A program made the translations under genes and the position numbers. Positions 1 to 9,022 of a stretch of DNA of 39,399 nucleotides are shown here, piece after piece (the first letter of the stretch is position 1; every line of letters begins with the position of its first letter). Origin of the DNA: Cristatella mucedo (taxonomy: Eukaryota > Bryozoa > Phylactolaemata > Cristatellidae). The stretch is taken from contig WPIO01000475.1 in NCBI GenBank assembly GCA_009760855.2, positions 1 to 39,399 on the forward strand, read 5' to 3'. The notes beneath the pieces were generated by a model. It did no database searches and was not told the DNA's origin. It saw only the letters and a list, made by a program, of their open reading frames with translations.

Positions 1-396
1 GAATAACTCATTTCGCTTGTGTTTGCTGCAGATCGCAGATTATGAAGAAACCTCGATACTGCTCGTTATAGCGTGTGACAACTTACTACAGATTTAGGCG
101 CCTTGCATTTAGCCATTCACACTGGAATAGCTTATCTTGCATGAGTTCACAGCAGATCGCACAATATCTAGATACTTTAAATCAACCCGCCAGAGCGTGC
201 AGTAGTTTGCAGCAGAGTGCAGCTCCTTGCTTTAGGCAATCTCACATGAATAACTCATTTCGGTTAAGTTTGATGCAAATCGCTGGATATAAAGACACCT
301 CGATACTGCTCGTTATATCGTGTGATTACTTGCTGCAGAGTGCGGCGCCTAGCATTAGGTAGTTCACTCGTGAATAACCTACTTTGCAGGACTTCA
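1..396 (+). repeat. Partial HOR copy at the left edge
   Basis: Bases 1-149 are the tail of a T1-like dimer: base 1 matches base 494, and GATTATGAAGAAACC is shared. The dimer at 150-396 is T2/T13-like, with AATCTCACATGAATAAC and TTTGATGCAAATCGC. The pair therefore repeats 493 bp further on as T1-T2. Confidence 0.85.
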
Positions 397-642
397 CAGC
401 AGATCGCTCAATATCTAGATACTTTAAATCAACCCGTCAAATCATGCAGTCGCTCGGAGAGCAGTGCAGGCCTTGTTTTAAGCAATCGCACTGGAATAAC
501 TCATTTCGCTTGTGTTTGCTGCAGATCGCAGATTATGAAGAAACCTCGATACTGCTCGTTATAGCGTGTGACAACTTACTACAGATTTAGGCGCCTTGCA
601 TTAAGCCATTCACACTGGAATAGCTTATCTTGCATGAGTTCA
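397..642 (+). repeat. HOR type T1 dimer (246 bp)
   Basis: Class B1 with CGTCAAATCATGCAG, GGAGAGCAGTG and TGTTTTAAGCAATCG. The A half has the odd GATTATGAAGAAACCTCG and ACAACTTACTACAGATTTAGG. Copies are at 3605 and 12229, both sharing the private AATCCGTC. T12 is a close paralogue. Confidence 0.82.
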
Positions 643-889
643 CAGCAGATCGCACAATATCTAGATACTTTAAATCAACCCGCCAGAGCGTGCAGTAGTT
701 TGCAGCAGAGTGCAGCTCCTTGCTTTAGGCAATCTCACATGAATACCACATTTCGGTTAAGTTTGATGCAGATCGCTGGATATAACGACACCTCGATACT
801 GCTCGTTATATCGTGTGATTACTTGTTGCAGATTGCGGGGCCTAGCTTTAGGCCACTCACACTTGAAAAGCTTATCTTGCATGAGCTCA
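643..889 (+). repeat. HOR type T2 dimer (247 bp)
   Basis: Class B2 with TTTGCAGCAGAGTGCAGC and AATCTCACATGAATACC. The A half has TTTGATGCAGATCGCTGG, TATAACGACACC and TTGCAGATTGCGGGGCC. Copies are at 3851 and 12475, and a single-base-deleted copy is in the right domain at 35737. A related form is in the middle domain at 27595 and 29813. Confidence 0.82.
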
Positions 890-1012
890 CAGCAGATCGC
901 ACAATATCTAGATACTTTAAATCAACCTGCCAGAGCGTGCAGTAGTTTGCAGCATAATGCAGCGCTTTGCTTCAGGCAATCGCACTTGAATAACTCATTT
1001 CGCTTGAGTTTG
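890..1012 (+). repeat. B subunit of the dimer (123 bp), representative
   Basis: The subunit begins CAGCAGATCGC, then carries the 10-bp palindrome TATCTAGATA (905-914) and an AT-rich CTTTAAATCAAC stretch. A class-specific core follows (here class B2, CAGAGCGTGCAGTAG). It ends with TTCAGGCAATCGCACTTGAATAA and TTTCGCTTGAG-type blocks, which are the part most like the A subunit. The class core is the most variable portion between dimers. Confidence 0.92.
905..914. other. 10-bp perfect palindrome TATCTAGATA, recurring once per dimer
   Basis: The palindrome is present at the same place in most B subunits and includes an XbaI site. The matching place in A reads ATAAAGACAC, so the dyad is specific to B. 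Some dimers have decayed forms, such as TAATTT after CTAGA in types T5 and T8, ATGTAG at 6811 and 14562, and ATCCAG in T10. Whether it binds a protein is unknown. Confidence 0.8.
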
Positions 1013-1136
1013 CAGCAGATCGCTGAATATAAAGACACCTCGATACTGGTCGTTATAGTGTGCCATAGCTTGCTGCAGAGAGAGGTGCCTAGCATTAGGC
1101 CAGTCACACTGAACTAACCTACTTCGCATGAGATCG
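1013..1136 (+). repeat. A subunit of the dimer (124 bp), representative
   Basis: The subunit begins CAGCAGATCGCTGAATATAA, then AAGACACCTCGATACTG and GTCGTTATAGTG, CTTGCTGCAGAG, GCCTAGCATTAGGCC and a 3' block aligned to the end of B. Ungapped comparison of its first 90 bp with B gives 56 matches. A 1-bp gap in GGC(C)A aligns the rest, for about 79 matches over 123 positions. The subunits are therefore diverged paralogues of one ancestral ~123-bp monomer. Confidence 0.92.
1087..1100. other. Short dyad GCCTA-gcat-TAGGC in the A subunit
   Basis: This is a 5-bp perfect stem with a 4-nt loop, seen in most A subunits as GCCTAGCATTAGGC or with a weaker stem as GCCTTGCATTAGGC. The aligned place in B reads GCCTTGCTTTAGGC, which keeps a 4-bp stem (GCCT/AGGC). 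A small dyad is therefore retained in both halves of the dimer. It is far too short and T-poor to be a credible terminator. Confidence 0.6.
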
Positions 1137-1382
1137 CAGCAGATTGCACAATATCTAGATACTTTAAATCAACCCGTCAAGTCATGCAGTCGGTCGGAGA
1201 GGAGTGCAGGCCTTGCTTTAGGCAATCACACTGGAATAACTCATTTCGCTTGAGTTTGCAGCAGATCCCAGAATGTAAAGACACTTCGATACTGCTCGTT
1301 ATAGTGTGTGATGACTTGCAACAGATTTCGGCGCCTTGCATTAGGCCATTCACACATGAATAGCTTATCTTGCATGAGTTCA
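1137..1382 (+). repeat. HOR type T4 dimer (246 bp)
   Basis: Class B1 with CAGTCGGTCGGAGAGG and CAATCACACTGG. The A half has CAGATCCCAGAATGTAAAG, ACACTTCGATAC and GACTTGCAACAGATTTCGG. Copies are at 4345, 9270 and 12969, with relatives at 34256 and 36232. The copy at 4345 carries an extra GC (GGCGCGCC) in A. Confidence 0.82.
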
Positions 1383-1629
1383 CAGCATATAGCACAATAT
1401 CTAGATAATTTAAATCAACCCGCCAGAGCGTGGAGTAATTTGCAGCATAATGCAGCTCCTAGATTCAGGCAATCGAACTTGAATAACTCATTTCGCTTGA
1501 GTTCGCAGCAGATCGCTGAATATTAAGACACCTCGATACTACTTGTTATATCGTGTGATGACTTGCTGCAGAGTGCTAATCTTTGCATTAAGCCATTCAC
1601 ACTTGAATAGCTGATTTTGCATTAGTCTA
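1383..1629 (+). repeat. HOR type T5 dimer (247 bp)
   Basis: The B half has CAGCATATAGCAC, CTAGATAATTTAAATC, GCGTGGAGTAATTTGC and CTCCTAGATTCAGG. The A half has GTTCGCAGCAGATCGCTG, AATATTAAGACACC and CTACTTGTTATATCG. Copies are at 4593, 9516 and 13215, and in the right domain at 36478. Confidence 0.8.
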
Positions 1630-1876
1630 CAGCAGATCATACAATATCTAGATACTTTAAATCAACCCGCCAGTGTGTGCAGTAGTTTGCAGCATAATGC
1701 AGCACCTTGCTTCAGGCAATCCCACTTTAGTAACTCATTTTGCTTAAGTTTGCAGCAGATCGCTAAATATAAAGACACCTCGATACTGGTCGTTATAGTG
1801 TGCCATAGCTTGCTGCAGAGAGAGGTGCCTAGCATTAGGCCAGTCACACTGAACTAACCTACTTCGCATGAGACCG
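1630..1876 (+). repeat. HOR type T6 dimer (247 bp)
   Basis: The B half has GATCATACAATATC, CCAGTGTGTGCAGTAG, GCAGCACCTTGC and CCCACTTTAGTAACTC. The A half matches T3 (GTGCCATAGC, GAGAGAGGTGCC). Copies are at 4840 (250 bp, with an extra CAG) and 9763. The right-domain version at 36724 lacks the CACTTTAG change and has GTGCGATAGC, so it looks less derived. Confidence 0.8.
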
Positions 1877-2122
1877 CAGCAGATTGCAAAATATCTAGAT
1901 ACTTTAACTCAACCCGTCAAGTCATGCAGTCGGTCGGAAAGGAGAGCTGACCTTGCTTCAGGCAATCGCACTTGAATAACTCATTTCGCTTGAGTTTGCT
2001 GCAGATCCCAGAATGTAAAGACACTTTGATACTGCTCGTTATAGTGTGTGATGACTTGCAGCAGATTGCGGCGCCTGACATTAGGCCATTCACACTTGAA
2101 TAGCTTATCTTGCATATGTTCA
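1877..2122 (+). repeat. HOR type T7 dimer (246 bp)
   Basis: Class B1 with CAGTCGGTCGG. This copy alone reads GGAAAGGAGAGCTGACC where others have GGAGAGGAGTGCAGGCC. The A half has TTTGCTGCAGATCCCAG, ACACTTTGATAC and GCGCCTGACATTAGG. Copies are at 7293 (with an extra CTG) and 10010. The dimer at 5090 in this slot is T4-like in A. Confidence 0.8.
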
Positions 2123-2369
2123 CAGCATATAGCACAATATCTAGATAATTTAAATCAACCCGCCAGAGCGTGGAGTAGTTTGCAGCATAATGCAGCTCCT
2201 AGATTCAGGCAATCGCACTTGAATAACTCATTTTGCTTGAGTTTGTAGCAAATGGCTAAATATAAAGACACCTCGATACTGCTCTTCATAGCGTGTGATA
2301 ACTTGCTGCATAGTGCTGCACCTCTTATTAGGCCATTTACACATGAATAGCTTATTTTGCATGAGTTCA
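2123..2369 (+). repeat. HOR type T8 dimer (247 bp)
   Basis: The B half has TTGCATATGTTCACAGC upstream, CTAGATAATTTAAATC, GTGGAGTAGTTTGC and CTCCTAGATTCAGG. The A half has GTTTGTAGCAAATGGC, TGCTCTTCATAGCG and GCATAGTGCTGCACC. Copies or relatives are at 5336, 7542, 10256, 10750, 16761, ~25881, ~28094, 34502 and 38915. Confidence 0.85.
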
Positions 2370-2618
2370 CAGCAGATCGCACAATATCTAGATACTTAAA
2401 ATCAACCCACCAGAGCGTGCAGTAGCTAACAGCAGTGTGCAGCTCCAAACTTTAGGCAATTGCACTTGAATAACTTTTTTTTCGCTTGAGTTCGCAGCAG
2501 ATCGCTAAATATTAGGTCACCTCGATACTACTCGTTATATCGTGTGATGACTTGCTGCAGAGTGCTGATCCTTGCATTAAGCCATTCATCCTTGAATAGC
2601 TGATTTTGCATTAGTTTA
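2370..2618 (+). repeat. HOR type T9 dimer (249 bp)
   Basis: The B half has TACTTAAAATCAACCCACC, GTAGCTAACAGCAG and GCTCCAAACTTTAGGC. The A half has GTTCGCAGCAGATCGC, TAAATATTAGGTCACC and TGATCCTTGCATTAAG. This copy has an eight-T run (near 2476) where most have TTATTT, which accounts for the extra length. The CCAAACTTTAGG marker recurs at 2445, 5658, 7866, 10578, 11072, 26190, 28408, 31366, 34825 and 39236, with a diverged form at 17083. Confidence 0.85.
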
Positions 2619-2865
2619 CAGCAGATCGCACAATATCCAGATACTTTAAATCAACCCGCCAGTGTGTGCAGTAGTTTGCAGCATAATGCAGCGCCTTGCT
2701 TCAGGCAATCGCACTTGAATAACTCATTTCGATTGAGTTTGCAGCAGATCGCTGAATACAAAGACACCTCGATACCGCTCGTTATAGTGGGCGATAGCTT
2801 GCTGCAGAGTGCAGTGGCTAGCATTGGGCCATTCACACTTAACTAACCTACTTTGCATGAGATCG
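2619..2865 (+). repeat. HOR type T10 dimer (247 bp)
   Basis: The B half has ATATCCAGATAC and CCAGTGTGTGCAGTAG. The A half has CGATACCGCTCG, ATAGTGGGCGATAGC and GTGGCTAGCATTGGGCC. Copies are at 8038 and 11244. The slot at 5830 holds a different dimer with GCGAGCGATAGC, and right-domain and middle relatives lack the ACCGCTC and TTGGGCC changes. Confidence 0.82.
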
Positions 2866-3112
2866 CAGCAGATTGCACAATATCTAGATACTTTAAATCA
2901 ACCCGTCAAGTCATGCATTCGCTCGGAGAGGAGTGCAGGCCTTGCTTTAGGCAATCGCACGTAAAAATAACTCATTTCGGTCGAGTATGCAGCAGATCGC
3001 TTAATATAAAGACACCTCGATACTGCTCGTTATATCGTGTAAAACTTGCTGCAGAGTGCGGCGCCTAGCATTAGGTAGTTCACTCGTGAATAACCTACTT
3101 TGCAGGACTTCA
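2866..3112 (+). repeat. HOR type T11 dimer (247 bp)
   Basis: Class B1 with CATGCATTCGCTCGG here and at 11491 (CATGCAGTCGC at 8285). The A half has CGGTCGAGTATGCAGC, CGCTTAATATAAAG, TCGTGTAAAACTTGC and TTAGGTAGTTCACTCGTG. This copy has two extra A in CGTAAAAATAAC. Confidence 0.82.
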
Positions 3113-3358
3113 CAGCAGATCGCTCAATATCTATTTACTTTAAATCTACCCGTCAAATCATGCAGTCGCTCGGAGAGCAGTGCAGGCCTTGTTTTAAGCA
3201 ATTGCACTGGAATAACTCATTTCGCTTGTGTTTGCTGCAGATCGCAGATTATGAAGAAACCTCGATACTGCTCGTTATAGCGTGTGACAACTTACTACAG
3301 ATTTAGGCGCCTTGCATTTAGCCATTCACACTGGAATAGCTTATCTTGCATGAGTTCA
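3113..3358 (+). repeat. HOR type T12 dimer (246 bp)
   Basis: A close paralogue of T1, distinguished by ATCTATTTACTTTAAATC, CTACCCGTCAAATC and GCAATTGCACTGG. Copies are at 8530 and 11736; the last reads ATCTATATAC, intermediate to the usual CTAGATAC. T12-T13 is a duplicate of the T1-T2 pair. Confidence 0.82.
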
Positions 3359-3604
3359 CAGCAGATCGCACAATATCTAGATACTTTAAATCGACCCGCC
3401 AGAGCGTGCAGTAGTTTGCAGCAGAGTGCAGCTCCTTGCTTTAGGCAATCTCACATGAATACCACATTTCGGTTAGTTTGATGCAAATCGCTGGATATAA
3501 CGACACCTCGATACTGCTCGTTATATCGTGTGATTACTTGCTGCAGAGTGCGGCGCCTAGCATTAGGTAGTTCACTCGTGAATAACCTACTTTGCAGGAC
3601 TTCA
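3359..3604 (+). repeat. HOR type T13 dimer (246 bp)
   Basis: A close paralogue of T2, with AAATCGACCCGCC, GATGCAAATCGCTGG and the T11-like A ending GGCGCCTAGCATTAGGTAG. This copy has lost one A in CGGTTAGTTT. The copy at 8776 has a T2-type end of A (GATTGCGGGGCC), so it is a T13/T2 crossover product; the copy at 11982 is intact. Confidence 0.82.
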
Positions 3605-6600
3605 CAGCAGATCGCTCAATATCTAGATACTTTAAATCAATCCGTCAAATCATGCAGTCGCTCGGAGAGCAGTGCAGGCCTTGTTTTAAGCAATCGCACT
3701 GGAATAACTCATTTCGCTTGTGTTTGCTGCAGATCGCAGATTATGAAGAAACCTCGATACTGCTCGTTATAGCGTGTGACAACTTACTACAGATTTAGGC
3801 GCCTTGCATTAAGCCATTCACACTGGAATAGCTTATCTTGCATGAGTTCACAGCAGATCGCACAATATCTAGATACTTTAAATCAACCCGCCAGAGCGTG
3901 CAGTAGTTTGCAGCAGAGTGCAACTCCTTGCTTTAGGCAATCTCACATGAATACCACATTTCGGTTAAGTTTGATGCAGATCTCTGGATATAACGACACC
4001 TCGATACTGCTCGTTATATCGTGTGATTACTTGTTGCAGATTGCGGGGCCTAGCTTTAGGCCACTCACACTTGAAAAGCTTATCTTGCATGAGTTCACAG
4101 CAGATCGCACAATATCTAGATACTTTAAATCAACCCGCCAGAGCGTGCAGTAGTTTGCAGCATAATGCAGCACTTTGCTTCAGGCAATCGCACTTGAATA
4201 ACTTATTTCGCTTGAGTTTGCAGCAGATCGCTGAATATAAAGACACCTCGATACTGGTCGTTATAGTGTGCCATAGCTTGCTGCAGAGAGAGGTGCCTAG
4301 CATTAGGCCAGTCACACTGAACTAACCTACTTCGCATGAGATCGCAGCAGATTGCACAATATCTAGATACTTTAAATCAACCCGTCAAGTCATGCAGTCG
4401 GTCGGAGAGGAGTGCAGGCCTTGCTTTAGGCAATCACACTGGAATAACTCATTTCGCTTGAGTTTGCAGCAGATCCCAGAATGTAAAGACACTTCGATAC
4501 TGCTCGTTATTGTGTGTGATGACTTGCTGCAGATTTCGGCGCGCCTTGCATTAGGCCATTCACACATGAATAGCTTATCTTGCATGAGTTCACAGCATAT
4601 AGCACAATATCTAGATAATTTAAATCAACCCGCCAGAGCGTGGAGTAATTTGCAGCATAATGCAGCTCCTAGATTCAGGCAATCGCACTTGAATAACTCA
4701 TTTCGCTTGAGTTCGCAGCAGATCGCTGAATATTAAGACACCTCGATACTACTTGTTATATCGTGTGATGACTTGCTGCAGAGTGCTAATCTTTGCATTA
4801 AGCCATTCACACTTGAATAGCTGATTTTGCATTAGTCTACAGCAGATCATACAATATCTAGATACTTTAAATCAACCCGCCAGTGTGTGCAGTAGTTTGC
4901 AGCATAATGCAGCACCTTGCTTCAGGCAATCCCACTTTAGTAACTCATTTCGCTTAAGTTTGCAGCAGCAGATCGCTAAATATAAAGACACCTCGATACT
5001 GGTCGTTATAGTGTGCCATAGCTTGCTGCAGAGAGAGGTGCCTAGCATTAGGCCAGTCACACTGAACTAACCTACTTCGCATGAGATCGCAGCAGATTGC
5101 ACAATATCTAGATACTTTAAATCAACCCGTCAAGTCATGCAGTCGGTCGGAGAGGAGTGCAGGCCTTGCTTTAGGCAATCACACTGGAATAACTCATTTC
5201 GCTTGAGTTTGCAGCAGATCCCAGAATGTAAAGACACTTCGATACTGCTCGTTATAGTGTGTGATGACTTGCAGCAGATTGCGGCGCCTTGCATTAGGCC
5301 ATTCACACTTGAATAGCTTATCTTGCATATGTTCACAGCATATAGCACAATATCTAGATAATTTAAATCAACCCGCCAGAGCGTGGAGTAGTTTGCAGCA
5401 TAATGCAGCTCCTAGATTCAGGCAATCGCACTTGAATAACTCATTTTGCTTGAGTTTGTAGCAAATGGCTAAATATAAAGACACCTCGATACTGCTCTTC
5501 ATAGCGTGTGATAACTTGCTGCATAGTGCTGCACCTCTTATTAGGCCATTTACACATGAATAGCTTATTTTGCATGAGTTCACAGCAGATCGCACAATAT
5601 CTAGATACTTAAAATCAACCCACCAGAGCGTGCAGTAGCTAACAGCAGAGTGCAGCTCCAAACTTTAGGCAATTGCACTTGAATAACTTATTTCGCTTGA
5701 GTTCGCAGCAGATCGCTAAATATTAGGTCACCTCGATACTACTCGTTATATCGTGTGATGACTTGCTGCAGAGTGCTGATCCTTGCATTAAGCCATTCAT
5801 CCTTGAATAGCTGATTTTGCATTAGTCTACAGCAGATCGCACAATATCTAGATACTTTAAATCAACCCGCCAGTGTGTGCAGTAGTTTGCAGCATAATGC
5901 AGCGCCTTGCTTCAGGCAATCGCACTTGAATAACTCATTTCGCTTGAGTTTGCAGCAGATCGCTGAATATAAAGACACCTCGATACTGCTCGTTATAGCG
6001 AGCGATAGCTTGCTGCAGAGTGCGGCGCCTAGCATTAGGCCATTCACACTTGACTAACCTACTTTGCATGAGATCGCAGCTGATTGCACAATATCTAGAT
6101 ACTTTAAATCAACCCGTCAAGTCATGCAGTCGCTCGGAGAGGAGTGCAGGCCTTGCTTTAAGCAATCGCACATAAATAACTCATTTCGCTTGAGTTTGCA
6201 GCAGATCGCAGAATGTAAAGACACCTCGATACTGCTCGTTATAGCGTGTGATAACTTGCTGCAGAGTGAGGCGCCTTGCATTAGGCCATTTACACTTGAA
6301 TAGCTTATTTTGCATGAGTTCACAGCAGATCGCACAATATCTAGATACTTTAAATCAACCCGTCAAGTCATGCAGTCGCTCGGAGAGGAGTGCAGGCCTT
6401 GCTTTAAGCAATCGCACATAAATAACTCATTTCGCTTGAGTTTGCAGCAGATCGCAGAATATAAAGACACCTCGATACTGCTCGTTATAGCGTGTGACAA
6501 CTTACTACAGATTTAGGCGCCTTGCATTTAGCCATTCACACTGGAATAGCTTATCTTGCATGAGTTCACAGCAGATCGCACAATATCTAGATACTTTAAA

Positions 6601-7045
6601 ATAGCAGTGTGCAGTAGTTGCAGCAGAGTGCAGCTCCTTGCTTTAGGCAATCTCACATGACCTACTTTTCGGTTAAGTTTTGCATCGCTGGATAAGACAC
6701 CTCGATACTGCTCGTTATATCGTGTGATTACTTGCTGCAGAGTGCGGCGCCTAGCATTAGGTAGTTCACTCGTGAATAACCTACTTTGCAGGACTTCACT
6801 GCAGATCGCACAATATGTAGATACTTTAAATCAACCCGTTAAGTCATGCAGTCGCTGAGAGAGCAGTGCAGGCCTTGTTTTAGGCAATCGCACTGGATTA
6901 CCTCATTTCGCTTAAGTTTGTGGGCAGATCGCAGGATATAAAGACACTTCGTAACTGCTCGTTATAGCGTGTGATAACTTTTTGCAGATTGCTGCGCCTT
7001 GCATTAGGCCATTCACACTTGAATAGCTTATTTTGCATGAGTTCA
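3605..7045 (+). repeat. Second HOR copy, T1-T10 then four non-canonical dimers
   Basis: T1 to T9 follow at 3605, 3851, 4098, 4345, 4593, 4840, 5090, 5336 and 5583. At 5830 the T10 slot carries GCGAGCGATAGC and lacks the T10 changes. Two B1 dimers follow (6077 and 6323), sharing CTTTAAGCAATCGCACATAAATAAC. Then come a degraded 230-bp dimer (6569) and a T1-related dimer with CTGAGAGAGC and TTTGTGGGCAGATCG (6799). Confidence 0.78.
6569..6798 (+). repeat. Degenerate 230-bp dimer with several small deletions
   Basis: The dimer is T2/T13-like (TCTCACATGA, CGGTTAAGTTT) but 17 bp short. Differences include CTTTAAAATAGCAGTGTGC in place of the usual ATCAACCCGCCAGAGCGTGC, CATGACCTACTTTTCGG in place of CATGAATACCACATTTCGG, and GTTTTGCATCGCTGGATAAG. 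Several deletions cluster in one dimer, while flanking dimers are of normal length (246 and 247 bp). Confidence 0.8.
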
Positions 7046-9022
7046 CAGCAGATCGCACAACATCTAGATACTTAAAATCAACCCGCCAGAGCGTGCAGTA
7101 GTTTGCAGCATAATGCAGCGCTTTGCTTCAGGCAATCGCACTTGAATAACTCATTTCGCTTGAGTTTGCAGCAGATCGCTGAATATAAAGACACCTCGAT
7201 ACTGGTCGTTATAGTGTGCCATAGCTTGCTGCAGAGAGAGGTGCCTAGCATCAGGCCAGTCACACTGAACTAACCTTTTTCGCATGAGATCGCAGCAGAT
7301 TGCACAATATCTAGATACTTTAAATCAACCCGTCAAGTCATGCAGTCGGTCGGAGAGGAGTGCAGGCCTTGCTTTAGGCAATCACACTGGAATAACTCAT
7401 TTCGCTTGAGTTTGCTGCAGATCCCAGAATGTAAAGACACTTTGATACTGCTGCTCGTTATAGTGTGTGATGACTTGCAGCAGATTGCGGCGCCTTGCAT
7501 TAGGCCATTCACACTTGAATAGCTTATCTTGCATATGTTCACAGCATATAGCACAATATCTAGATAATTTAAATCAACCCGCCAGAGCGTGGAGTAGTTT
7601 GCAGCATAATGCAGCTCCTAGATTCAGGCAATCGCACTTGAATAACTCATTTTGCTTGAGTTTGTAGCAAATGGCTAAATATAAAGACACCTCGATACTG
7701 CTCTTCATAGCGTGTGATAACTTGCTGCATAGTGCTGCACCTTGTATTAGGCCATTTACACATGAATAGCTTATTTTGCATGAGTTCACAGCAGATCGCA
7801 CAATATTTAGATATACTTAAAATCAACCCACCAGAGCGTGCAGTAGCTAACAGCAGAGTGCAGCTCCAAACTTTAGGCAATTGCACTTGAATAACTTATT
7901 TCGCTTGAGTTCGCAGCAGATCGCTAAATATTAGGTCACCTCGATACTACTCGTTATATCGTGTGATGACTTGCTGCAGAGTGCTGATCCTTGCATTAAG
8001 CCATTCATCCTTGAATAGCTGATTTTGCATTAGTCTACAGCAGATCATACAATATCTAGATACTTTAAATCAACCCGCCAGTGTGTGCAGTAGTTTGCAG
8101 CATAATGCAGCGCCTTGCTTCAGGCAATCGCACTTGAATAACTCATTTCGATTGAGTTTGCAGCAGATCGCTGAATATAAAGACACCTCGATACCGCTCG
8201 TTATAGTGGGCGATAGCTTGCTGCAGAGTGCAGTGGCTAGCATTGGGCCATTCACACTTAACTAACCTACTTTGCATGAGATCGCAGCAGATTGCACAAT
8301 ATCTAGATACTTTAAATCAACCCGTCAAGTCATGCAGTCGCTCGGAGAGGAGTGCAGGCCTTGCTTTAGGCAATCGCACGTAAATAACTCATTTCGGTCG
8401 AGTATGCAGCAGATCGCTTAATATAAAGACACCTCGATACTGCTCGTTATATCGTGTAAAACTTGCTGCAGAGTGCGGCGCCTAGCATTAGGTAGTTCAC
8501 TCGTGAATAACCTACTTTGCAGGACTTCACAGCAGATCGCTCAATATCTATTTACTTTAAATCTACCCGTCAAATCATGCAGTCGCTCGGAGAGCAGTGC
8601 AGGCCTTGTTTTAAGCAATTGCACTGGAATAACTCATTTCGCTTGTGTTTGCTGCAGATCGCAGATTATGAAGAAACCTCGATACTGCTCGTTATAGCGT
8701 GTGACAACTTACTACAGAAATAGGCGCCTTGCATTTAGCCATTCACACTGGAATAGCTTATCTTGCATGAGTTCACAGCAGATCGCACAATATCTAGATA
8801 CTTTAAATCGACCCGCCAGAGCGTGCAGTAGTTTGCAGCAGAGTGCAGCTCCTTGCTTTAGGCAATCTCACATGAATACCACATTTCGGTTAAGTTTGAT
8901 GCAAATCGCTGGATATAACGACACCTCAATACTGCTCGTTATATCGTGTGATTACTTGTTGCAGATTGCGGGGCCTAGCTTTAGGCCACTCACACTTGAA
9001 AAGCTTATCTTGCATGAGCTCA
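7046..9022 (+). repeat. Partial HOR copy: T3, T7-T13 (8 dimers)
   Basis: A T3 dimer (7046) is followed directly by T7 (7293), skipping T4-T6. T3 and T6 share the same A half, so an unequal crossover there explains the jump. T8-T13 follow at offsets of 5,417-5,419 bp from the reference unit. It ends in a T13/T2 hybrid (8776), after which the array resumes at T3. The dimer at 7789 has an extra AT (TTTAGATATACTTAAAATC). Confidence 0.8.

Larger units (their letters stand above)
890..1136 (+). repeat. Representative 247-bp dimer (HOR type T3)
   Basis: This unit is a good reference copy because it has no indels. It consists of the B subunit (890-1012) followed by the A subunit (1013-1136), both opening with CAGCAGATCG. 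Its own variants are GCGCTTTGC in B, and GTGCCATAGC, GAGAGAGGTGCC and CAGTCACACTGAACTAACC in A. The copy at 9023-9269 differs by only three substitutions over about 320 bp compared (841 to ~1160). Confidence 0.93.
397..3604 (+). repeat. Reference 13-dimer HOR unit, 3,208 bp (T1-T13)
   Basis: The unit contains thirteen dimers of lengths 246, 247, 247, 246, 247, 247, 246, 247, 249, 247, 247, 246 and 246 bp, summing to 3,208. The next dimer (3605) restarts at T1 with the same diagnostic variants, and T1-T10 of the next copy follow at offsets of 3,208-3,213 bp. The B classes in order are B1 B2 B2 B1 B2 B2 B1 B2 B2 B2 B1 B1 B2. Confidence 0.87.

Noticed and set aside
890-1012. A deeper ~62-bp ancestor of the 123-bp subunit
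   Set aside because: GTTTGCAGCA occurs at mid-B and at the B/A junction about 63 bp apart, and ATCGCAC twice, but the rest of the two halves does not align convincingly by eye.
6569-6798. Insertion of a mobile element at the disturbed dimer
   Set aside because: All sequence there is still satellite-derived; there is no foreign segment, target duplication or terminal repeat.
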